Source of the DNA: Lachnospiraceae bacterium
Lineage (GTDB): Bacteria > Bacillota > Clostridia > Lachnospirales > Lachnospiraceae
DNA length: 64,000 bases
Assembly: GCA_017444015.1 (NCBI GenBank)
Contig: JAFSXN010000139.1
Location: 1-64,000 of the forward strand
Direction: 5' to 3'
Part shown: positions 15,046 through 22,354 of the stretch, piece by piece
How the letters are laid out: the number at the start of each line of letters is the position of its first letter
Numbering within the stretch: position 1 is the stretch's first letter
Notes under the pieces: model-generated
Databases searched by the model: none
What the model saw: the letters and a program-made list of their open reading frames with translations, nothing else
Told to the model about the DNA's origin: nothing
Made by a program: the position numbers and the translations under genes

Positions 15046-15999
15046 ATGAACAAAGCGTTTTCCTACAATAAACCTTGGATACTGCAGAGAGCGGATCCTT
15101 ATGTCCTGCGGACAGAGGACGGGAAATACTATTTCACGGCTTCCGTTCCCGAATACGACCGGATTGTGCTACGGTGTTCCCCAAGCCTTTATACACTGGA
15201 TCAGGCGGAGGAAAAAGAGATCTGGCACAAGCATGAAAAAGGGCCGCAGAGCAAGCATATCTGGGCTCCGGAGCTGCATTATCTCTTTGGAAAATGGTAT
15301 ATCTATTACGCGGGCTCCGATGTGGATGACATTTGGGCTTTACGGCCTTATGTCCTGGAATGTACCGGAGAGGATCCGATGAGGGATCCCTGGATCGAAA
15401 AGGGAATGATGGTGTGCAGTCCGGAGGATGAGTTTTCCTTCCGGGCGTTTTCCCTGGACGGAACTGTTTTTGAGGTAAACGGGGTCTGGTACTATATCTG
15501 GGCGGAAAAGGTCGGAGTTGGAAAGCAGATCTCGAATTTGTACATAGCAAGGCTCAAGAATGCTTATACGCTGGATACGGTCCAGGTTCTCCTGACGACA
15601 CCGGATTACGACTGGGAGCGGCATGGCTTCTGGGTCAATGAGGGTCCTGCCGTTTTGCAGCGGAATAAAAAGATCTATGTGACTTTTTCGGCCAGTGAAA
15701 CCGGGATCTGTTATTGTCTGGGGATGCTGACAGCGGATCCACAGAGCGACCTTCTGGATCCCAGAAGCTGGGAAAAGGACAGATATCCCGTTCTGGCTTC
15801 CTCGCCGGAGCATGTGGTTTACGGCCCCGGACATAATTCCTTTACGGTCGATGACGACGGCCGGGATGTTATGATTTATCACGCCCGGACCGAAACGGAG
15901 ATCGTCGGCGATCCGCTGTATAACCCGAACCGCCATACGATGATTATGCCGATCGTATATGAAGAGGGGAGGCCGGTGTTCTCTTATGAGACAAAGTAA
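15046..15999 (+). CDS. Glycoside hydrolase family 43 enzyme
   Basis: A 317-aa five-bladed beta-propeller enzyme without a signal peptide, so it acts in the cytoplasm on imported oligosaccharides. The catalytic base Asp lies in RADPYV (about residue 17), the WAPELH blade motif follows, and the likely acid Glu lies in NEGPAV. GH43 members are arabinofuranosidases, xylosidases or related exo-enzymes; the exact specificity cannot be read here. It starts 7 bp after the permease stop, in the same operon. Confidence 0.88.
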   Translation: MNKAFSYNKPWILQRADPYVLRTEDGKYYFTASVPEYDRIVLRCSPSLYTLDQAEEKEIWHKHEKGPQSKHIWAPELHYLFGKWYIYYAGSDVDDIWALRPYVLECTGEDPMRDPWIEKGMMVCSPEDEFSFRAFSLDGTVFEVNGVWYYIWAEKVGVGKQISNLYIARLKNAYTLDTVQVLLTTPDYDWERHGFWVNEGPAVLQRNKKIYVTFSASETGICYCLGMLTADPQSDLLDPRSWEKDRYPVLASSPEHVVYGPGHNSFTVDDDGRDVMIYHARTETEIVGDPLYNPNRHTMIMPIVYEEGRPVFSYETK

Positions 16000-16023
16000 G
16001 GGGATCTATTCGGAGCATCGGGC

Positions 16024-16635
16024 ATGAAAACCTGGTTTGACAGCAAGCTTTTTCAATTTTTCGCCGGGGTGGTGGATGTTGTATGGATCAGCCTTCTCTG
16101 GTACATAAGCAGTCTACTGATTGTTACTTTGGGGGCATCCTCTGCGGCGATGTACTATACGGTCCATACCAGGATCTTTAAAAATGAGGGGTATCTGTTC
16201 CCCGTCTATAAGAAGGCTTTCCTCGATAATTTTAAGAAGGCTACGGTGGTCTGGCTGATCTGCCTTCTGCTGGATTTGTTCCTTGTTCTGGATTTTTTCC
16301 TGGCAAGAATGGCCATCGACCAGGGAAGCGCGCTTGCGGTACTGTATTACCCGGTGCTTATTTGTATTGTGATCGCTGTTATGTGCCAGCTCTCTATTGT
16401 TGCCTATCAGGCGCGTTTTGAGGATACAATAAAGGGAGTCCTGGTAAAGGGCTCTTTGATTGCTGTGAGCAATATCGGCTGGCTGCTTTTTCTTACGGCT
16501 TTTCTGTTCGGGCTGATTTACCTGTGCAGATATCTGATCTTTTTAGCGGTTGTCGCGCCTGCGGGCTATGCCTGCCTTATGCGCCACGTTTTTGAGCATA
16601 TCTATAAAAAGAGGGGCTGGCTGATTAAACCCTGA
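16024..16635 (+). CDS. YesL-family membrane protein (DUF624)
   Basis: A 203-aa protein with five or so hydrophobic segments. It shows the DUF624 hallmarks: LWYISSLLIVTLGASSAAMYY near the N terminus, then an FFKNF-like LDNFKKATVVW. YesL-like proteins commonly accompany sugar ABC operons in Firmicutes, as in the Bacillus rhamnogalacturonan cluster, but their function is unknown. It closes the operon that starts at 11803; the 103-bp element lies 45 bp downstream. Confidence 0.85.
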   Translation: MKTWFDSKLFQFFAGVVDVVWISLLWYISSLLIVTLGASSAAMYYTVHTRIFKNEGYLFPVYKKAFLDNFKKATVVWLICLLLDLFLVLDFFLARMAIDQGSALAVLYYPVLICIVIAVMCQLSIVAYQARFEDTIKGVLVKGSLIAVSNIGWLLFLTAFLFGLIYLCRYLIFLAVVAPAGYACLMRHVFEHIYKKRGWLIKP

Positions 16636-16680
16636 TTAAACATCTATACCCGGATGTAAAGGCGATATCATTGGATAATT

Positions 16681-16783
16681 TATACTGGTTAACGATTTTC
16701 GTTGCCGATCAACCGGACTCGCAAACGCAATTCCAGTACGTTTACTTTATCAAAAACGGCAATTAATTGCGTTCGCGAGTATA
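16681..16783 (+). repeat. 103-bp inverted-repeat element, copy 4
   Basis: Same subtype as copy 1 (101 of 103 bases match). It sits between the YesL-like gene and the large hybrid kinase gene. The flank ATTTATACTG is shared by all four copies just at and before the left end. Confidence 0.9.
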
Positions 16784-16858
16784 TTATCAAATAGTTATAC
16801 TGTTATCAGATCCGTGTGAACAAAGATATACAACACGAAGAGAAAAACCTTTAACATA

Positions 16859-19800
16859 ATGAGTAAAAAAGCACTGAAAACCAGGATCAACCACGGGATT
16901 CTCCTTCTGATCGTTCTGTTGGCCGTTACGCTGATCGTTTTTAACGGACGTTTGTTTTACAATATGATGAACGAGCAGGCGGAGGTGATCGGAAGAGAGC
17001 AGCTGGAGGTCGTATCCGGAAGGCTGAAGGATACGTTAAATGAGGCGAAGCTTCTTTTAATGCAGGTCGCTGAGACCATGGAGCTGCTGCAGAGAACGGA
17101 AGCCACGGATGAAGAGTATATGGAAGCTCTTCTGGCGTATAGGGAAAAGTTTCGGTATCAGAACTGTATGAACGCCTATATCGGGAGAACCGGCTGGTTT
17201 GTTGTTCCGGATTTCTTTAATACAGAGGGCTTTGAGATCAATGAGCGGATGTGGTATCAGGGAGCCAGAAAGAACGGCGTGGGGAATATTTATGTTACGC
17301 CTCCCTATCAGGATGTCGTTACGGGTGGGATGTGCTTTACGGTCTCGGTGCTGTTAAAGGACAAGGAGAGCGTAACGGCGCTGGATTTCAACCTGTCCTC
17401 GGTTCAGAACAGTATTCAGGAGGCGGGAAAGAACGTCGGCGGCGATAATCTGATCATCAGCGCTGACGGGCAGATCGTCGCCTACGCGGATGAGGAGGTG
17501 ATCGGAAAGCGGATTTCTGACGCTCTGCCGCAGTATACGATCATCTTTCGGAGGATCCTTTCCTCCGGAGAAAAGAGCAAATCCTTTGTAACGGAGATCG
17601 GAGGACAGAAGAGTACCGTTTTCTACAGTAAGAGCGGCAATGCCTGGTATCTGATCTCTCTTGTCAGTAATTCCGATCTGTACCGGGCAAATTATGTCCA
17701 GCTACTTCGCAACCTTCTGTTAAATCTGTTTCTGGTGCTGGGTCTGGCACTGATGTATATCTTAAATTACCGCAGGCGGATCGAAACGGAGAAAACCCTG
17801 CTTGCGGAGGAGAAGCTGTTAGAGGAAAGGACCCTGGAGATCGAAAAAAAGGTCCAGGAGATCTTAAAGGACAGCTCGGAAGGCAATAAGGGCGGCAGGC
17901 GGACTTCGGAGGTCTTTAAGCAGATCCGGGATTCCGCCTCGGAGATCGGAGATTCGATCTCACAGATCCGGCTGAGCGCCAGAGTCATTGATACCATGCA
18001 GCAGGACGATACACTGTCGGAAACGGAGGATGCCGGAATATCCGCCAATCGAAACCGGCTGGCCCTGATGGCGATCCTGCTCATTCTGGTCCTGTCTATG
18101 GCTCTTTCCATCTTTATATCCACCAGAGCGATGCGCATGGACGGAAATAACCGGATGGAGGACGAAACCGGGAATTATCTCTATGAGGTAGAGCTTTGGA
18201 TCGCGGAGCAAAAGGGGATCCTTGAAATGTTTGTAAGCAGTATCTCCGCTCATCCGGAGCTTATGGATGACTACGAAAGAGCGGTTGAATGGCTGGACGG
18301 CATTACAAAGCAGTTTGGCGATATTTCCGTTACCTATATGGCAAATCCGGAGGCGGGGCATACCGTCATCATGAACAACGGCTGGGAGCCTGAGGAGGGC
18401 TGGAAGGTCGAGGAGAGACAGTGGTATATTGATACGATCGCCTCGGAGGCCGAAAACGGGTTTTCGGTTTCCGCTCCGTATTACGATGAACAGACGGGAC
18501 TCTACTGTGTCACCATGTCCGAACGGGTCTATGATGCCAACGGCGATTTTATAGGGATCTTCGGCATTGACTTTTATCTGGACAAGCTGATCGGGATACT
18601 GAATGCCAGCTATACGGACCAGGGCTACGCAATCTTAGTTGACAAGGACGGGACCATCATCAATCACCCATATAAGGGCTATGAGCTTCAGGTGGATTCC
18701 AGCAGCACGATCGAGGAAGCCGGATATCTTGGCGCGATCTATTCGGACAAGCCGGTCGTTATAAAGGATTACGACGGAAAACGCAAAGTCGCCATGGCCT
18801 CCATCGAGGAGACCTCGAATTTCAGCGTGATCTGCATTAAAAACTGGGGCGAGATCTACGGAAATATGATCCGCTACGATCTGCTGTTCGCGCTGCTCTT
18901 CGGTGTCTGTATCCTGAGCGTTCTGTACGTGATCCGGATGCTGATGCGCTGGCAGGAAAAAGCGAACCGGATCCTTCAGGATGCCGCGATCAAAGCGACG
19001 AGAGCGGGAGAGGCAAAGACCCAGTTCCTCGCGCAGATGTCCCATGAGATCCGGACTCCGATCAACGCGGTGCTCGGAATGGACGAGATGATCCTAAGAG
19101 AGAGCGGTGAGGAGGAGATCAAGGGCTACGCCAAGGATATCCAGTCGGCGGGAAGCTCTCTGCTTTCGATTATCAACGATATCCTGGATCTGTCCAAGAT
19201 CGAGTCCGGCAAGCTGACGATCGTTCCGGTGCGATATGAGCTGGCGGAGGTCCTGCACGATCTGGTCAATATGATCGAATTTCGTGCCAGGGAAAAGAAT
19301 CTGGCGCTTGTCGTACAGATCGATCCAAAGCTCCCCTCCGGCCTTTTTGGGGATGATGTGCGGATACGGCAGGTCATTACGAATATCCTGACAAATTCCG
19401 TCAAATATACGCATACCGGTACGATCTGGTTTCGGGTCAGCGGGAAACGTGAAGGAAATACAGAGGAGTTATATGTCGAGGTAGAGGATACCGGGATCGG
19501 GATCCGCAAGGAGGATCAGGAAAAGCTGTTTTCTGCCTTTGACCGGATCGATGAGGTAAAAAACAGGAATATCGAGGGAACCGGCCTTGGCATGAATATT
19601 ACCCAGAGGCTCCTTGCTCTGATGGGAAGCAGGATCCAGGTAGATAGCACTTACGGGGAGGGCAGCAGGTTTTTCTTCTATCTCAAACAGGAGATCGTAG
19701 ACGATACGCCCATCGGAGATTTTAAGGAGCGGATCCGTCAGGCCACGGAGGACTATACCTACGAGGAAGCCTTCTACGCTCCGAATGCCCGACTGCTTGC

Positions 19801-20803
19801 GGTCGATGACAATGTATTGAATCTCAAGGTATTCAGCAGTCTGCTCAAGCGGACCGGCGTGAAGATCACCGGGGCCTCCTCGGGGGAGGAATGCCTGAAG
19901 CTTACCGCACAGAATCCCTATGATCTTATTTTCTTAGATCATATGATGCCGGAAATGGACGGGATTGAGACTCTGCATCATATGAAGGAAAACAGCGGGG
20001 GACCGAACGCTTCGACACCGGTCTTTGCTCTTACCGCAAACGCCGTGACGGGAGCCAGAGAAATGTATCTGTCTGAGGGCTTTGACGGCTTTCTGACAAA
20101 ACCCATCGTTGCGGATAAGCTGGAGGCGGTCATAAAGGAAGCCCTTTCTCCGACGCTCTTTGAGAAGGCTCCGGGGAAGGAAGAGGGAAAGCCCGGGGAG
20201 AGCGCAGAGCTGCCTGTGATCGGAGGGGTGGACTGGAGCTACGCCAGGTCGCATCTTGGGGATGACGAGCTGATCCGCTCGACGCTGAATGACTTTTTAG
20301 ACCTCCTTGAAATAAATGAGAGGAAACTTTCTGCCGCATATGATATAATTGAAAACGAAGGAAATTTTGAGGGCTACAGGATCCAGGTGCATTCGATGAA
20401 GAGCGTTACGGCGACCCTCGGGATTATCCCTCTTGCCGGGATGGCAAATGTCCTGGAGTACGCTGCCCGTGACGGAAAATTGGAAGAGATCACACGCCTG
20501 CATCCCGTATTTATCGAGTGCTGGCAAAGCTACGGGAAGGAGCTTTCGAAGGCTTTCGGGAGAGAGGACGAGGTGCAGCTTTCGGACTTAGAGCCCGCGG
20601 AGATCAAAGAAAAGCTCTTGCGGTTAAAGGACAGTATGGCGGAGCTTGATCTGGATGTGGCGGATCCTTTAATGCAGGAGCTTCTGACCTGCCGGGTTGC
20701 GCCGGAGCTGTCAGAAAAGTTTACGGAACTGAAAGGAGCTGTCACCGCGCTTGACTCGGATGGGGCGGAACAGATCGTGGATTATATCATAGAGAGACTA
20801 TGA
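16859..20803 (+). CDS. Tandem-sensor hybrid histidine kinase with receiver and HPt
   Basis: This 1314-aa protein has two complete membrane sensor modules in series. The order is TM (about 12-32), dCache-like domain (35-275), TM (280-300), coiled coil (300-345), TM (400-420), second dCache-like domain (430-665), TM (675-695), HisKA, HATPase, receiver, HPt. His729 lies in MSHEIRTPIN, the N-box and G-boxes (DTGIGI, GTGLGM) are intact, Asp1027 is the receiver phosphosite (FLDHMMP), and His1178 is the HPt site (VHSMKS). All phosphorelay residues are present. The ribosome site is weak. The stop codon overlaps the start of the next gene (ATGA), so a four-gene operon follows. Confidence 0.93.
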   Translation: MSKKALKTRINHGILLLIVLLAVTLIVFNGRLFYNMMNEQAEVIGREQLEVVSGRLKDTLNEAKLLLMQVAETMELLQRTEATDEEYMEALLAYREKFRYQNCMNAYIGRTGWFVVPDFFNTEGFEINERMWYQGARKNGVGNIYVTPPYQDVVTGGMCFTVSVLLKDKESVTALDFNLSSVQNSIQEAGKNVGGDNLIISADGQIVAYADEEVIGKRISDALPQYTIIFRRILSSGEKSKSFVTEIGGQKSTVFYSKSGNAWYLISLVSNSDLYRANYVQLLRNLLLNLFLVLGLALMYILNYRRRIETEKTLLAEEKLLEERTLEIEKKVQEILKDSSEGNKGGRRTSEVFKQIRDSASEIGDSISQIRLSARVIDTMQQDDTLSETEDAGISANRNRLALMAILLILVLSMALSIFISTRAMRMDGNNRMEDETGNYLYEVELWIAEQKGILEMFVSSISAHPELMDDYERAVEWLDGITKQFGDISVTYMANPEAGHTVIMNNGWEPEEGWKVEERQWYIDTIASEAENGFSVSAPYYDEQTGLYCVTMSERVYDANGDFIGIFGIDFYLDKLIGILNASYTDQGYAILVDKDGTIINHPYKGYELQVDSSSTIEEAGYLGAIYSDKPVVIKDYDGKRKVAMASIEETSNFSVICIKNWGEIYGNMIRYDLLFALLFGVCILSVLYVIRMLMRWQEKANRILQDAAIKATRAGEAKTQFLAQMSHEIRTPINAVLGMDEMILRESGEEEIKGYAKDIQSAGSSLLSIINDILDLSKIESGKLTIVPVRYELAEVLHDLVNMIEFRAREKNLALVVQIDPKLPSGLFGDDVRIRQVITNILTNSVKYTHTGTIWFRVSGKREGNTEELYVEVEDTGIGIRKEDQEKLFSAFDRIDEVKNRNIEGTGLGMNITQRLLALMGSRIQVDSTYGEGSRFFFYLKQEIVDDTPIGDFKERIRQATEDYTYEEAFYAPNARLLAVDDNVLNLKVFSSLLKRTGVKITGASSGEECLKLTAQNPYDLIFLDHMMPEMDGIETLHHMKENSGGPNASTPVFALTANAVTGAREMYLSEGFDGFLTKPIVADKLEAVIKEALSPTLFEKAPGKEEGKPGESAELPVIGGVDWSYARSHLGDDELIRSTLNDFLDLLEINERKLSAAYDIIENEGNFEGYRIQVHSMKSVTATLGIIPLAGMANVLEYAARDGKLEEITRLHPVFIECWQSYGKELSKAFGREDEVQLSDLEPAEIKEKLLRLKDSMAELDLDVADPLMQELLTCRVAPELSEKFTELKGAVTALDSDGAEQIVDYIIERL

Positions 20804-21234
20804 GGAAGGAGATCGGGATGGAAACGGGAGCCAGAAGCCTGAATACAGCAGGGGACAGAAAAAAAAGAGTGCTGATCGTGGACGACGACCCTGTGATGCT
20901 TAGAAGTGTCAGGATCTTACTGGAGGAACGCTTCGAGGCTGTTCTTTCCACCTCCGGGGCAAAGGCGGTCCCCATCATTGAGAAAAAGCGTCCCGAGGTG
21001 ATCTTACTGGACTATGAAATGCCGGAATGCGACGGCAAACAGACGCTTGCGCTGATCCGTGAACGAGAGGATATGAAGGAGATCCCGGTGATCTTTCTGA
21101 CGGGACTGGGGGATCCGGAGCATCTGAAGTCACTGGCGTCGCTTACGCCGTTTGGATATATCATAAAGCCTGCCGGAAAGGAAGACCTGATCGAAGCGAT
21201 CGAAAGGGCTTTGGCCGGACGGGCGGCAGGTTAA
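20800..21234 (+). CDS. Stand-alone receiver-domain response regulator
   Basis: A 144-aa CheY-like protein: acidic pair in LIVDDDP (about residues 24-30), phospho-acceptor Asp in LLDYEMPECDG (about 69), Thr in IFLTG and Lys in IIKPAG. No output domain follows, so it should signal by protein contact. ATG 20800 overlaps the kinase stop in the ATGA form, giving tight translational coupling. The HPt of the upstream kinase is its likely phosphate donor. Confidence 0.92.
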   Translation: MRKEIGMETGARSLNTAGDRKKRVLIVDDDPVMLRSVRILLEERFEAVLSTSGAKAVPIIEKKRPEVILLDYEMPECDGKQTLALIREREDMKEIPVIFLTGLGDPEHLKSLASLTPFGYIIKPAGKEDLIEAIERALAGRAAG

Positions 21235-21244
21235 GGAGCGGAGC

Positions 21245-22351
21245 TTGGATAACAGGATTACAGTGATATATGGGGATGATCCCGGCGAGATGACGGCAAG
21301 GCTCCTTGACGCGGTGGGGCTTAGTTCGCTGCTGCCCCCGGGGGGAAACGCTAAGATCGGGATAAAGCCAAATCTGGTCAATGTAACGCAGCCGGAGCAT
21401 GGAGCCACGACGCATCCCGAGATCGTGGAAGCACTGATCCGGTATTTGCAGGCAGCAGGCTTTCGTAATATCGTTATTTTGGAGGGTTCCTGGGTCGGAG
21501 CGGATACGATGAAGGCGTTTCGCGCTCTGGGCTATGACCGTCTGGCGGAAAAATACGGGGTAGGACTTCTTGATACGAAGAAGGATGCCTATGTACAAAA
21601 AAGCTGCGACGGTATTACGATGGAGATCAGTAAAACCGCTCTGGAGCTGGATTTTCTGATCGATATCCCGGTTTTAAAAGGGCACTGTCAGACCCTTGTG
21701 ACCGGGGCGCTCAAGAATCTGAAGGGGATCATTTCCGACCGGGAGAAGCGGCATTTTCATACGCTGGGGCTGCATAAGCCCATCGCCTGCCTGAACAGGC
21801 TCATAACCGCGGATTTCTGTATCGTCGACGGGATCTGCGGGGATCTGGATTTTGAAGAGGGCGGAAATCCGGTGCAGATGAACCGAATCTTCTGCGGAAC
21901 GGATCCGGTGTTAATCGATTCCTATATCGCCCAGACCATGGGATATCATCCCTCGGAGATCGGCTATATCAGGCTTTCGGAGCAGTACGGGGTCGGAAGT
22001 ACTGATCTTTCTCATGCGCAAATCATAGAGCTGAACCGGGATCGCGGAAAGATCAAGGCTTCTCCGTCCCGGATCGTAAAGGAACTGTCCCGGTATGTGG
22101 AGGCAAGGGATGCATGCTCTGCCTGCTACGCGAATCTGATGCAGGCGCTTATGAGATTGAAGGACATCGGGGTACTGGATCGCTTCCGTAAGAATCCGAT
22201 CGCGATCGGTCAGGGATATCGGGGGAACAGCCTTTCCTGTCCCGGAATTGGGAACTGTACACGGGAGTTTGACTCCCACGTTTCCGGCTGTCCGCCTCAT
22301 ACGCCGGAGATATTAGCATATTTAAAAGATTATATAGAACAGGAGCAGTGA
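21245..22351 (+). CDS. DUF362 protein, probable iron-sulfur protein
   Basis: A 368-aa DUF362-family protein: IKPNLVN near residue 40, a VLKGHCQTLVTGALKNLKG segment (about 145-163), and a C-terminal cysteine-rich part with CSAC (about 289-292), CPGIGNC (about 332-338) and GCPPH. The cysteines suggest an Fe-S site, though no classical ferredoxin motif is present. The function of DUF362 is not established. The start is taken as TTG 21245, eight or so bases after AAGGAG. It lies between the receiver and the hydrogenase-like gene (3-bp gap downstream), which hints at a shared redox role. Confidence 0.8.
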   Translation: MDNRITVIYGDDPGEMTARLLDAVGLSSLLPPGGNAKIGIKPNLVNVTQPEHGATTHPEIVEALIRYLQAAGFRNIVILEGSWVGADTMKAFRALGYDRLAEKYGVGLLDTKKDAYVQKSCDGITMEISKTALELDFLIDIPVLKGHCQTLVTGALKNLKGIISDREKRHFHTLGLHKPIACLNRLITADFCIVDGICGDLDFEEGGNPVQMNRIFCGTDPVLIDSYIAQTMGYHPSEIGYIRLSEQYGVGSTDLSHAQIIELNRDRGKIKASPSRIVKELSRYVEARDACSACYANLMQALMRLKDIGVLDRFRKNPIAIGQGYRGNSLSCPGIGNCTREFDSHVSGCPPHTPEILAYLKDYIEQEQ

Positions 22352-22354
22352 GGG

